DNA of 64,000 nucleotides. Source: Campanula takesimana (taxonomy: Eukaryota; Streptophyta; Magnoliopsida; Asterales; Campanulaceae). This document shows, piece after piece, positions 12,112 through 24,075 of the stretch. The notes under the pieces are model-generated. The model searched no databases. It was not told the DNA's origin and saw only the letters and a program-made list of their open reading frames with translations. The stretch is taken from assembly GCA_026119855.1 (NCBI GenBank), contig JAOWBW010000485.1, forward strand, positions 248,001 through 312,000, written 5' to 3'. The stretch's first letter is position 1, and each line of letters begins with the position of its first letter. The position numbers were made by a program, and so were the translations under genes.

Positions 12112-14045
12112 CCCAATTTTTTCTGTCAAAAATCATGAGGAATTTCATTTCACACACACTCAAACACACACTAAACCCTTGGTAGAAAGATCTTGAAGCT
12201 TGATACTCAAAATTGAAGGCTTTAATCAACTATTTTCAACAAATTGTCTTCATCAAATTTATTCTGCTCCTCAAGAACAACAAGGAGATCCCAAGAAATC
12301 AAAGTTCAATAAGTGGAAATTCTTCAATAGGTAAGAAACCTAAATTATGTATGGTTTCTTCATCTTTATGAATTTATTGATGTTTTGAACTTGGAAAAGG
12401 AGATGGTTATGAAAAATTAGTGGTTTTAGTTGTGTTTGGTAATTATTGTGTGAACATATGTGTAAGATGAGTGTGATTTTTATTCTCTTATGATGATCAT
12501 GTGTATATGTGTATGGTTGAATGTGATGGGTTAATAGCTTTCATGAAATTTTATTCTCAATTTTGGTCTTTCTCAATCTTTAACATGGAAAATTGTGTAT
12601 ATGTGTTTATGTGTTAATGCTTTGGGATAATTGATCTTTGATATGAAGGAATTAGATCAAATTTGGGGCTGATTTGGATAGGTTCTAGAGGTTGAAGAAG
12701 GTGAAATCCCGAATCTGCAGTTTGGTCCCTGTACTTTCAGCTTTTTGTCAAGAACTTGAAACCTTCATAACTTGTTCATTTTTAATTGGAATTGGGTGAT
12801 TTTTGGCTCTATCTTGACTAATTTTTCGAGATATTTCTAATGAAATTAATTTTAGAAGCAAAAGAGTTATTAAAGTTTCTCAGAAAGTCAGTTTTTTTTT
12901 ATAGGAGTACATCGGAGATGGACTTGAAAGTTGATTGAACTTAAGAAATTCATAGTTAATTCATCCCTACTCGGAACCGAGTGATTTTTTAGTCTAAATT
13001 GGATATTTTTCTATGAATTTATCAAATATCATATTTTTAGATCAAGAAGAAGTTTGTACTAATCCCAGAAAATCTGTTTTTTTACAGTAGTTCATTGTAA
13101 ATAACTTGGAAGTCGGTTAATCTTTATAAATCCGTAATTAATTCAACCGGACTCAGAATCGGGTGATTCTTTGGTCTAAACTGGGTGTTTTTCAGAGACC
13201 TTTCCAATAGATTTAGTTTCTTAATCTGAATAATTATTGATTTTCCCCATATTTTTTTGTCTCGTTGATGTGGCGTTGAACTTGTGTAACATGATGTTAA
13301 TGTGATTTTGAGTTGGCCTTGACTTTAACTTTCTTATGTGTTTATTATGATAAGAAAATGTTCTTGAAGAGTAGTCTTATTATATAATTGAATATGTGCT
13401 CTAGGACAAATGTATTACATGGTGGAGTTCTATGTGAATTGTGTAGTTAAAAGTTATGAAATTGGGATTTTGAGTTATAGGTTTGTTGAATACCTATTTA
13501 TAAGTATTCTTATAAAAGAACTTCCATCTAGTCTTGGGTGATTAAGTTTTCGAGAATGATATTGATGGTTAAAGTCTTAAAATGATATAGAATGGATTTT
13601 AAAGAGATAAGATGAATGGAATAAAGGATTATGGAGAGAAAATGGGTTAAGATAAAAGTGGTGGTTGTTTGTATTATATTTATGATAGAAGGATGTTACA
13701 TGTATTGATATAATTTGAAAATTGTATATATGAGGAATTCTTATAAAGTCTTGAATTATATAATATCGAAATGAGAATAAAGTGTATATGATGATTGTGA
13801 AGCATTATTGATCAAATCATCCGAGTGACTATATGAGTTATTAATTGAGGGTTAAATTATTATCATTTTGGAATGAAAATATTATGAAGTGATGAAATTA
13901 TATTTCATCGTTGAGATGGGTATACAAATATAATGTGTTGGTGTTATTGTTGTTCAATTTGATGGAACATGCACCATCTTAAAATGTATTCTCTTAACAA
14001 GGTTAATAGAAATAGTATACATGTGTATATTATTATATAATGAGA

Positions 14046-14190
14046 TGTATATGAGTATGTACAAGGATCCAATGTGGGATTCACTGTATATGTGAATATG
14101 AGTATGCACACGGATCCAATGTGGGATTCACTATATATGTGAAAATGAGTATGTACACGAATCCAATGTGGGATTCACTATATGAATAAT
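14046..14190 (+). repeat. 46-bp tandem repeat in the 3' LTR (three copies)
   Basis: Same unit as at 8797-9030, with starts near 14050, 14098 and 14145. It has one copy fewer than the 5' LTR. Confidence 0.85.
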
Positions 14191-15104
14191 GGGATATAAA
14201 TATATATGTATTTATATATACATACTATCAAGGGACGGATACAAGTATCATATATTAAAATAATGTGGGTGTTGCTTATACAACACATATATGTGTATGA
14301 GTAAGAGTAAAAGTAAAAGTGGTGTGTATATATATTGATTATGGTGACATTGGTATGAGTGTATAGGTATCTTAGTCGGGAATAAATTGTGATCTACATG
14401 TTATGATTATTCAAAGAAAGTTGTGTATATTGGTATTTGGAAGTGGTATATGTATTTGTTTTGTGTTGAACAGGAAATTGAAAATGAGGAAATGGATAAG
14501 ACTACAAAAGTGGTAATATTTACCTTATTGTGTTTATATCCATTATAATTTGGGTACATTTCTTATAAGTTTTAAATACCTTTCATTTTATGAATTGTAT
14601 TTAGTTTTGTATATTATATGCTTCCGCACTTATATCTTTTGGGTTTTGTTACTGAGTTATACTCATTTTAATTTGTTTCAATGTGGAAACAGGTAGACTT
14701 AACTATCGAAGTCAAGAAAACGTCAAGTGAGAATAAAAAGGGAAAAACAAATTTGGGGTAGTCATTTAAGGTCTTGGATCTATTTCATTTTAGAATGGAA
14801 AGTTTATTTATGTGTTTGTGTAAGGCCATATGTATGGCTTAGTGTTGTATTATGTTAGTAAACTCCTAATTAAGTCTATGGAGTTGTATATGGTGGTACA
14901 AGAGTTACTTTGAACTCTTGATGTTCTAGTAGTTGCAGTGGTTTTGATGTGTGGTTCAAGAGTTGTGTAACTCTTGGTTGTTATTCTGTTTAGTTTAAAG
15001 AAAAGATTCTTTTTAGTCAAAGGTTTTAAAGGTTGTGATGTCATGTGGATATTATTCATGCCCAATATGTTTTAAATCAGGGGCCTGTTTTTAGGGTTGT
15101 TACA

Positions 15105-15964
15105 ATTATTCTTGTTTACTTATTGCTATATTGATCATGATTGGGTGGTAAAGTCCCAATCTTTACCATCCAAGCTTTGAGTTAACCTCTATAATGTCAC
15201 CTTTGGTTGATAAAGACTCAATCTATATCCATTCAAAGGTTGATTTTGGTTGTCCCAAAGGTTTATTTTGGATGAATCACCCATTTGGATGTTAAAGTTT
15301 CCATCTTTAACCATCCAAGTGGTGGTTTTGGCTCAAAGCCATGTTCATCAATTTTGTCCTTCTTTCCCCAATAATTGCCTTGATCATGCCCAAATCACTT
15401 GTTTTGGTGTCTAATCCAATTATCAAAGGCATAGGGATGTTGTTATGCATGTTTGTGTACAACACAAATAAACTGAAAAAGTCACACTATGTCTAGTTTC
15501 TGCAGAATTCTCTGTTTCTGCCTGAAACTGGACTGTTTCTGATAAATCTGTAAATTCCCAGGACGGCGGTGACCATCCGTACGGATGGTTTAGCCGAAGG
15601 GACGTTTTTCCTGTTTAAACCCCATTCTGTCAAAATCTTTGCAAATAAACCCATGTTGTTAACTTTCTAACTGTTTTCTGTTAAAAGTCAGTTTCTCCCA
15701 TTTTAAAATACACATTCACACACACTTGCACATTTTTTGGTCAACAAACTTAGGGAGACTCGGTTTTCCGAGGCGGATTGGGTGAACCGTCAAAAGTTCT
15801 TCTCAAGACGTAACCTGACCTCCGAACTCATTTTCTCTAATCTTTCCATTGAATTAGGTTTAAAATTAATTTAACGTGGCGACTCCATTTTTCTTGAACA
15901 TAAAGTTCCGTCTTTGATTCTAGAGGAAAAACATCTCCAGTTTTTTTCCCGCGGGTATCTTACA
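15105..15964 (+). repeat. Outer Ogre/Tat-like 5' LTR, right part
   Basis: Resumes after the Tekay-like insertion and ends GGGTATCTTACA. It is collinear with 60690-61549. It contains ACCATCCGTACGGATGGTTT near 15569, one of the family's recurring motifs. No ORF is supported. Confidence 0.88.
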
Positions 15965-15965
15965 G

Positions 15966-15983
15966 TGGCGACTCCGCTAGGGA
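15966..15983 (+). other. Primer binding site of Ogre type (tRNA-Arg-like)
   Basis: TGGCGACTCCGCTAGGGA starts one base after the LTR end. This is the primer sequence known from Ogre/Tat elements and attributed to tRNA-Arg. It differs clearly from the Met-type sites of the other elements here. Confidence 0.8.
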
Positions 15984-16344
15984 TTTAGGTGTTTCCGAAC
16001 TTCTCTTTAGAAGATTCAGGGATATCTTTGTGTGGGTCAAACTCCCGTCCCCGTTTGTTGACTTTGTGCGTATCTTGTGTGTGTTTTACGTTTCTGTTTT
16101 GATTTCTAGGAATGAAACTGTTCTGGAAACACAATAAACTGGGGCTAGATGGATTAGAAACTGGAAATTTGCAAAAATAGTGGACCACCTCGACCAGCCG
16201 TACGGATGGTTCTTCTGAGCCCACAGAATGTTTCAAATTCAACAATTTCTTGCAGGGCAGAAACATTCTGATGGTCCCTTTGCTTCTGCTTGTCCAGGTT
16301 CCAATTTTTAGCCTCTACTTGTTCACATATGCCTTTGTTTTTCT

Positions 16345-16590
16345 TAACCAAAACTTGTTTTTCAAAGCCTTGGTCATGCACAAATTTTTGACATAAAATT
16401 TGGGTTCCAAAACCTTGTTGTGCGTGACCCTTTTTATAAAAGTTTGGTTTTCCAAAACCCTTTGCTTGTGCACAATCTTTTTGTATAAATTGATTTTCAA
16501 AGAACCTTTTCCTCCTTGCAAAAAATCTGGTTTTCAAACCTTTGGTTGTGCACAACTTTTTCATATACAAAAATTGTATTTTCAAGATTC
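16345..16590. repeat. Degenerate 45-60 bp tandem repeat
   Basis: Repeating pattern of TTTTCAAA(A)CCTTTG, then TGCACAA, then TTTTT(G/C)ATATA. Similar short ORFs on both strands here are by-products of the repeat. Confidence 0.65.
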
Positions 16591-17584
16591 TTATTTGTTC
16601 ATATCCTTGTTTGTTACTTGTACAAATTACTCGCAAATTACTTGTTCATATCTTGCTTATTCTTGTTCATGATCTTAAAATGCATTGAAAATTCCTATTT
16701 TAACTCAAAAGAGAACATAGAAGACTTCACACTACGCGCACTCGACATTGTGCACGTCTCAATAACCCTCAAAACCCGGAGCAGATGCCACTATGCAGCT
16801 TGATTGGTGCTCTTGTGCCCTTCTCGCGCGCACGGGTCCGTTCCACCTCCCCATCTGAGCCAAGTCAACCACACATGTCCGTGACACACAAATACCGTGA
16901 CCTTGGTTGGTTTTTGGTTTGTCCCATGTCACCTTATCTTCAATATATGCCCGAAGTTAATTATCCTCGAAATTAATGCCCAAGTTCATGGCTCCTTGCA
17001 AAAGCAAGCGTGACCACGGTCGTCGTTGACCCGGTATTTGACTTTTTGCGCTAATTTTGACCATAATTAACTTAAGTAATTTATTGAAAATGAGATGGCA
17101 CCGTGTCATTAAGTTTTGATGTCTAACCCATCCTAATTACCCTTAAGCCCAAGGTTAAGGTCCAAGATCCCTCATTAAAATGAGGTCATGCCAAAGTCTC
17201 GTTAATGCAATAAGTTAATCTTGACCTTGACCAAGGCTTAACCATAATAAAAATGGTTTATGCATTGAAACTTTATGGTGCACTAGACCTTAGGAATGGT
17301 TCTTTTGGTCGGTGGAAGCCATGTGCCCTATAGGACCCTCGCCCGAGATAGTCCGTCCTTAGGGGTGTGCAATACAGGTGAAAAACGAGGGGCTTATAGA
17401 CGTAGTGATGGCCGCCACTAATCTAGGGTTTAGAGTAGTTGCGAAAAAAAAGAGAAATCTTTTCCAACCATTCAGGAATAAAAATGTGTTTTAAGTAAAC
17501 TTGAACGGATAATTACACCTTACATGAATTTGCTCCATTTTTGCTTCTCGTCTTTGACACATTGCATTCTTTCGTTAACAAGCG

Positions 17585-17790
17585 TCATTTTGTTAAGTCT
17601 TTGGACGGATCACCGTTATCCTCTAAGATCCCCGTTAAATACCTAGGAATAGTCCCCTAGGAAGTCAGTCAATTCCTTGGATAAATCCCTGTTATCCTCC
17701 AGGAAGTCAGTCAAGTCCTTGGATGGATCACCGTTATCCTACAAGAAGTCAGTCAAGTCCTTGGATGGATCCCCGTTATCCTCCAAAGTG
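17585..17790. repeat. 40-50 bp tandem repeat (CCGTTATCCTCC units)
   Basis: CCTTGGATGGATCACCGTTA and its variants occur about four times, joined by GAAGTCAGTCAAGT. The central units near 17705-17780 are almost identical. Confidence 0.75.
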
Positions 17791-18501
17791 TCCATTAAAA
17801 TTAAGTTCCAAAAAAATATATAAGGAAGGAAATAAGAGTGTTTTAGGGTGACTCTTTTCCTCCTTCCTGGAGCCGTCATGTGATGACCAATTTTGCGCTC
17901 CTCGTGGCATCTCGTTCCCATTAGTGTCGTCGCGTGACTATTCCCCTTTTGAGTCTAGGCGTCATAGCACCACATGGTAATATACCTTGGTCAAGCATTG
18001 ACCTCCTCGATTTGCACCGCCATGTGGTAACCATTTCAATTGTCCCGATCGCCCTTGTGACTCGGACTAGTGTGAGTACCATTTAGTCTCAAACCAGTAA
18101 TGTCTTGTCCCATGTCATCTCGGCTATGTTCCGGCAAGCCAAGGAGTCTCCTTGTCCCCTTAACCTTTATGTTAGGTCCCTTAAGGCCATTTCCCGTCAT
18201 CCTAAAAGGTCCGTTTGGAAAAAGAGTCAATCACTCACCTCTTCCCAAAAGTCCGTTTGAAATGAGTCAACTGAAGTCATGTTCGTCTTTTCCTCTTAGA
18301 ATTCTAAACCCATTCAAACTGCGGTGACATGAGCCTCTCATCACGTGGGACCCCCAACTTCGTGGTGAGGGGAACATAGGCAACTTCAGCCGGTCAAATA
18401 TCCCAAAATAGAGGATTCTAAGATACGTGCGTCTTTGGCCCAAGTAGTCACCCAATTTTTATCTGAGTCTAAATTACCTTTCTTTCCCCGCCGTAGCATA
18501 A

Positions 18502-19917
18502 ATGAAGTGGAAAAGAGAGCCGTGTCACCGCCTGTTCAGCATTGAGTCCGATAGTTCCTCAGTCGCTATAACCCCTCTGCTCTGGTACCTCGGAATGACC
18601 AGCTCAGAGGAAAGTAGTTGGGGAAGTGATGCCGCATATAATCAGGACAGTCCAACCAAAGAAGAGTTACTCCAAGCTTTAGAAGCCTCCAGGGCTCGGG
18701 AAGGGATTACCAGGAAGTACCACGAAAAAGCACGGGGTCAGTTTGTTGAGTCGATGAGATAAAAGGGTGTTCAGGTTTTTTTTCAGACTGATGGGTCCTT
18801 CATTGAAATTTTTGACCACAGGAAGAGGTCGAAGTCACCCAACCTCTGAATTGCAACCAAAATCCGCCCCCTCAATCTTGCAAAAATACCGAGTCCCCTC
18901 ATTCTCTACCTCAACATACCGTTACTCAAAGCCTACCTCCCACTCAAGCCCCCGGCACTCCGCCTTATCCCAGATCCAACATCCCCTATGGGTTACCTCC
19001 CATGAATCCTCAAATACAATACACAAAAACAGCCATGTCTCACCATTCACACCGGTCTCACCATTCCAACATCCCCTATGGGTACTCGATCAACCATTGG
19101 ATTCCATGATAACCCGTATCAGCTCTACAATTCAAGACCTTTTGGACCACAAGCTCCTTACATGCCTCCGATGTATATTCCAGTAAGCAACCAAGGTTAT
19201 GAGCATGTTTACACCCACGCGCTTCCACATAATTCTCATGTTGCACCTCAGCCGGATAGGTTGTTACGAAAGAGAAAGCAAATGGAGTATATGGAACCCC
19301 TTATCACGAGCGGCGGTAATTCTCATCACCACCACATTTCAGTCAAAGATAAAAGGAAATCCAAATGCCAAGCCAAACCCTGTTTCACATGGTTTGAGGA
19401 TTTTGGAATGTCCATAAGCAAGGTATTTAAAGGATTGGTCAAGCACGGCCTCATATTACCTCTTGTCAATTTTTAACCTAGAAACCCCAAAAGGCATCTC
19501 GACAAGACCAAGAGGTGTGCCTTTCACAACTACCATGGCCATGACACCAATGATTGAACCGCCATAAAACGCATCATCTTGGAGTTAATTGAGAAGGGAA
19601 AGCTTGAACGCCCTTACGCCCCCAACACAGCCAATAACCCGATTAAGTTCGATAACCCTAGTGTCAATATGGTTGAATTCATAGAATCTAATCCCGTGAC
19701 CTCCCTCGAGTTAAGAACCCCGGTGATTGATGTGAAGGAAAAATGGAGTGATGTCTGCCCCAAGGAAAATGAGCTCATGATTGATGAAGTTGTTAATCCC
19801 AAAGTGGGAGAGCCTGTTTTGGAAAAGTTGACAAAATCAGTGGCCAAGATGGCGGTTCCTAAAATCAGCAAAGCCGAAGTGACGGAAGGCGTTTGGAAAG
19901 GATCAGTGGCATAGAAA
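18502..19917 (+). pseudogene. Broken gag of the Ogre/Tat-like element
   Basis: The N-terminal reading 18502-18762 is charged (EELLQALEASRAREG), as in Tat/Ogre gag. Frame changes near 18765 and 19080 lead to a proline/tyrosine-rich stretch (19078-19476) that includes WFEDFGMSISKVFKGLVKHG. After a stop comes a short Cys/His segment, CAFHNYHGHDTND, near 19515-19555. It resembles the gag finger CxxHxxxxHxxxxC, but its last Cys position is a TGA. IKRIILELIEKGKLERPY follows, a conserved post-finger segment of this lineage. The reading ends at 19917. No protease, RT, RNase H or integrase follows. The family call is by motif memory and layout; a profile search would settle it. Confidence 0.65.
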
Positions 19918-22309
19918 ACGTTTGAAAGGGCTAAATGCGTCAGGTTGGGAAATTGATGGGGCTGTGGTTGCCATAACAAAGGACGAAGTTATAAAACCCC
20001 TCTTATCAACCTCCCCTTAGAAAGAGTCTGTTTTCGTCATAATTAGGAAAAGTCAGAGTCCATTTTTAGGATGTGTGATAAGCCTTTAAGAAAGATCAGT
20101 TAAGATATATGTTAGGTTTAGTTAGAGTCTTGACTCCCCGGTTGATGCCATGTGGTGACCATTCTGAATCCACTGTCAGTTTTCTTAATAAGATTATTAT
20201 TATTATCATTATTGCTTTATCAAAAGTTTGTACAAAAAATACGTGTGAGTCTTTAAAAAAAAATGGAGATCAAGTTTTCTTAAAATAAAAGATCAAGTTT
20301 TTCCCAAAAGGCTAATCCGCTAATGAAGCGTTCTTCTCAAATCCAGGTTACAATTTCACCTTGAGGTTTAATATGCTAAAGTCCTTTGCGGTTTTGTCCA
20401 TTGGAAATATTGACCGAGGAACCCACATCTGAATTGGCGTCCGAGACAACCGTCCACATGAACAACAAGATCAAAAAGTTGGAACACTGTCTACAAGAAG
20501 GGGCCCGTGCTTCGAAAGCCCAAAGGCGGCTACATCAAATGGAGAATTGTACCCTCGCCGGGTGCCATGCACGAAGGTTGCGCACCTCGAAAGGAAATCA
20601 CCAAAAAGAGATGGGAATGCAAACTCCCAACTCATGAGTAGACGAATCCGGCAATTACAACACCAAGCCAAGTGGAGACCTCACGACATCTTTCCTGATG
20701 ACACGGAACCCGAGTTCCCCGTGGAAGACATGGAACATGCCTCCAACAACCCCTCCAACAATTGAGGAAGAAAATGGACCATCGCGCTTCATAGGAGCCC
20801 ATCCCTAAAAAAAAAAAAAAAAAAAAAAAAGAGTCTTCCAACCTCGTAGGATCTAGACTTTCATCAAAGTCCGTCCCGGACTATGTCTTTTTATTTTTAC
20901 AAAGGTCCGCACTTGGATGTTTAAAGTTATCTAAATAAAAGAGTCATTTTCATTCTCTTCTCTTTAGACTTGAGACATTATTTGCAATATACATTTACTC
21001 TTGAAATTGCCTTGCTTGTTATCATCAATTTGATTGCTACGTCGCAAAAATGATGAATTGACTTCTAAGCATACTAGTCAATGACGACTCATTAAGGACG
21101 AATGGACCTAACACAAATGAAAATGCTAAATGCAAACAATTAATCTTGATGTGAATTAATGTTGTGATCAATTGGCGTAAAGAGACCATTAATGGAAAGT
21201 CTTCCTTCATACACATCCCCGATACACATTTCCCGATACACCTTTCCTATACAAATTTTTGATGCACATCAAAGGCATCCCAAGACAAAGAAAAGGCAAG
21301 GATGTTGTTGCTCAACCACCAAGATTCAACCGTGATCGCACGTGCGCAACCAAGCAAAGGACTTCTCGGATCTTCAAAGTCAAAGCTAGAAGTGACAAAC
21401 ATTCCACCAAGGGGCTACAAATGAGCCAATGTCCAAGATAGCAAGTTCGGGCTAATGTTTACCCTCTCCCTAAAAAAATGAAATGAGAAGAGGGAAAGGA
21501 AATGAATGTATGGAAAGAAGGAAAGGAAATGAATATATGCAAGGAGGAAGTCTGCCTCAAAAGCTCACCATGTTCACCGCAAAATTCCACCTCAAAGAAC
21601 ATCCTAAGGAAGCAAAGCGATCTACATCAACAAAGAAACAACATCCTTCAAAAGGATACCAACTTCAACAAAACACGATCCACAGCCGAACTACGGCGAC
21701 CTGAGCTCCTCAAACTGGGGCGAACGTAGGAAACCTTCGGGTCCGGTCATAACAAGAAACAAAACATTCAAACCTGGATCCTCTCAAAATGACCAATTTC
21801 TCTTCCCTCGGTCCCATCAATGACCGGTTTCCCAGACAACCTCCTTTTGTCTTCCTCAAAATAACCGATTCCTCCTAAACACATTTCTTGGCCTATATAC
21901 ACATTCTTTCTTCCGATCTTGCCATTGATCGAATCCTAATCTCAATTGATCACAACATTAATACATGTTAAGTCTAATTGCTTGTTATAATCTTGACTTA
22001 ATAATAAACATGGTCCATTCAAGCAATCATTTTGATGATATTAACTAAGGAAAATTTCAAATGTCTCGACAAGTCTTCTTTTCTCCATCTTAGGAAAGAA
22101 CTAAACAGTTATGTTGTGTCAAGCAAGGGCTTCCTCCCATTTCACGATACATTGCTCAAAGAGCTCACCAACATAAAGGGAATATCTCCTGCCTAAATAA
22201 AACGCCCTTGCAAGTTTTCTCCAAGAAAAGTACTTTTAGTACCCTTTCCATTGAGTCGGCTGGATCACTCATATAAAAAAAAAAAAAAAAAAAAAAAAGG
22301 CACCAAAAA
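19918..22309 (+). other. Ogre-like internal region, no intact gene
   Basis: About 2.4 kb where a Gypsy element would carry pol, but no pol motif is readable. Bases 20386-20764 read as a charged, coiled-coil-like fragment (KIKKLEHCLQEGARASKAQRR) that may be gag- or leader-derived. A24 runs from 20807 to 20830 and A25 from 22274 to 22298. The rest is low-complexity, lysine/serine-coding in several frames and without family signatures. Confidence 0.5.
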
Positions 22310-22440
22310 AGTAGCCCGCTGGGTTAAAAACCCGCAAGGGCGGCCTAGGCAAAAAACAGGGTATGCCATAAAAAGACGCAAAAAGAGATGCCCGCTAGGT
22401 TGAAAACCCGCAAGGGCAACCTAGGAAAAAGAAAGGGCAC
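22310..22440. repeat. Two-copy 70-75 bp repeat (CCCGCAAGGGC units)
   Basis: GCCCGCTGGGTTAAAAACCC followed by GCAAGGGCGGCCTAGG, then a second copy GCCCGCTAGGTTGAAAACCC with GCAAGGGCAACCTAGG. Each ends in an A-rich spacer. Each unit can fold because GCCCG and CGGGC-like arms face each other. Confidence 0.75.
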
Positions 22441-22904
22441 ATCATGAAAAAAAAGGATGGGTTCCTAACCTCACATCAAAGGTCGAAGGACGACATTGGG
22501 TTTACTTCAACATCAACGACAACAAAGACATGGGGCTACCTCGACATAAACGACGAAGATGACATTGGGGCTACACCTACAACAACGACAAGCAGATTTC
22601 CTACCATCAGTTACTTTTCAACGAACGGATAAAATCCAAAGGACTTTATTCATAACAAACCTCACGGTTAAGTTAAAATCAAAAATTTGACTAACATGCT
22701 TCGTTAAAAGATTTGCCTTTAGAAATAACCATTTCCAAATTTGCCCATTTGGCATCGTTTGTCAAAAAATAATGTTTCAAGAGAAATGCTTTTGATCTCC
22801 CCTCAAAATGATTTTTCCAAAGTCTTGGACTTTTTCGTCCACAATGTGTCTTAAAGGTCGCCCCTAGGTTCTCCCCGGTGTCAAGAAAATGTGTTAACCA
22901 TCCC

Positions 22905-23465
22905 GTAGTGTAGAGTTGACCAACTCTAAGACTTGACCCAGAGTGGTCATTTTAGCTTGAAACCTTTGTCCCCGGCAGTCCTTAGTCGGACGTAAGACCA
23001 GTTTCCCCATCAAACTCCCTAAATGTGGAGTTGACCCAAGTCAAGCCTTGACCCAGAGTGGTCATTTTAGGTTGAAACCTTTATCTCTGGTAGTCCTTAG
23101 TCGGACGTAAGACCAGTTTCCCCATCAAACTCCCAAAGGTGGAGTTGAACCAAGTTAATCCTTGACCTAGAGTGGTCATTTTAGGTTGAAACCTTTGTCT
23201 CCGGTAGTCCTTAGTCAGACGTAAGACCAGTTTCCCCGTCAAACTCCCCAAAGGTGGAGTTAACCCAAGTTAAGCCTTGACCCAGAGTGGTCATTTTAGT
23301 TGAAACCTTTGTCTCCGGCAGTCCTTAGTCGGACGTAAGACCAGTTTTCCCGTCAAACTCCCCAAAGATGGATTTGACCCAAGCTAAGAACCAAAGTGGT
23401 CATTTTAGTTTGAAGCCTTTATCCCCGGCAGTCCTGACTGGGCGTAAGTCCAAAGACTCCGTTAA
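22905..23465. repeat. About 115-bp tandem repeat (five units) in the Ogre-like 3' region
   Basis: The sequence GAGTGGTCATTTTAG recurs near 22941, 23056, 23170, 23284 and 23394. Each time GGTTGAAACCTTTGTC, AGTCCTTAGTCGGACGTAAG and GACCAGTTTCCCC follow. Units are roughly 90% alike by eye. Hypervariable 3' UTRs with tandem repeats are a known property of Ogre and related elements and a known source of plant satellites. Confidence 0.85.
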
Positions 23466-23474
23466 CTCCTTAGG

Positions 23475-23815
23475 AAAGGATTATAAGATATCCACCTTAG
23501 GAGAGGATGAGAAGATATCCACCTTAGGATAGGATGAGAAGATATCCACCTTAGGAGAGGATGAGAAGATATCCACCTTAGGATAGGATGATAAGATATC
23601 CACCTTGGAAGAGTATGAGAAGATATCCACCTTGGGAGAGGATGAGAAGATATCTACCTTAGGAGAGGATGATAAGATATCCACCTTAGGAGAGGATGAG
23701 AAGATATCCACCTTAGGAGAGGATGAGAAAATATCCACCTTAGGATAAGATGAAAATATATCCACCTTAGGATAGGATGAGAAGGTATCCACTTAGGATA
23801 GGATATCCACCTTAG
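23475..23815. repeat. 27-bp minisatellite (about 12 units)
   Basis: The unit ATGAGAAGATATCCACCTTA plus GGAGAGG is repeated about 12 times with substitutions. The unit length is divisible by three, so the reverse strand stays open and gives a spurious SSxPKVDIF repeat peptide. It directly follows the 115-bp array. Confidence 0.9.
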
Positions 23816-24075
23816 GGTAGGCTCTCCAAGTAGCCTCAAGACCAAAAACTCCTCACTTGACTACAACGGTCACCCTTTAGGTTTGAGTAGCCTTGAAATC
23901 TCTCGTTCTGAACTACGTTAGGCTTGATTCCCCGCAAACGGGATACGTAAGAATACTATACCACTAGGTCTAGCCATGTACCCAAATCGGTCAAGTTGTC
24001 CTCCCATCATAGGTAGATTGGGATGCATTTTAGTCGACAACCCCGCTTTCCTAAAGCGACGTTGCTGAGGGGCTC

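Larger units (their letters stand above)
146..15104 (+). mobile_element. Tekay/Del-like non-autonomous LTR retrotransposon (host of a nested Copia)
   Basis: Two long LTRs begin TGTGATGATCATGAG and end GGGTTGTTACA. The 5' LTR is 146-9955 and is split by a Copia insertion; the 3' LTR is 11467-15104. They flank only about 1.5 kb of internal DNA. Flanking 5-mers are GTTAT (141-145) and ATTAT (15105-15109). The unfilled site is preserved in the other outer LTR near 60690, where GTTAT runs straight into GCTTGTTTACTT. The primer site is of initiator-Met tRNA type. The 3' end of the internal part has the GGAATTTTGGGGACAAAATT sequence typical of Tekay/Del chromoviruses. No gag or pol ORF is present, so it looks like a large non-autonomous derivative. 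The family name is inferred from the 3' end, LTR size and primer site. Confidence 0.85.
11467..15104 (+). repeat. Tekay-like 3' LTR (uninterrupted)
   Basis: 3638 bp, begins TGTGATGATC and ends GGGTTGTTACA. It shows the LTR in one piece and so defines the empty site of the nested family A Copia (AAAAGTGGTGG near 13655). Differences from the 5' LTR are scattered substitutions, one fewer 46-bp repeat and no long TA run. Confidence 0.93.
15984..18501 (+). other. Ogre-like 5' untranslated/internal region with degenerate repeats
   Basis: About 2.5 kb without a supported gene. Bases 16345-16590 hold five or six degenerate units of 45-60 bp built on TTTTCAAAACCTTTG...TGTGCACAA. Bases 17585-17790 hold about four units of 40-50 bp built on GTCAGTCAAGTCCTTGG and CCGTTATCCTCC. 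A CCGTACGGATGGTT motif lies near 16199. Ogre elements are known for long 5' regions, sometimes with an extra ORF; none is readable here. Confidence 0.6.

Noticed and set aside
9701..15065. Identical 71-codon minus-strand ORFs at 9701-9916 and 14850-15065
   Set aside because: They are the same LTR segment present twice. Conservation reflects LTR identity, not coding constraint.
23481..23792. Minus-strand ORF with repeated SSxPKVDIF peptide
   Set aside because: It is the translation of the 27-bp tandem repeat, whose unit length is a multiple of three. No start context or family supports it.
23475..23815. CRISPR-like regular repeats
   Set aside because: The units are directly adjacent without unique spacers, and the context is a plant retrotransposon.
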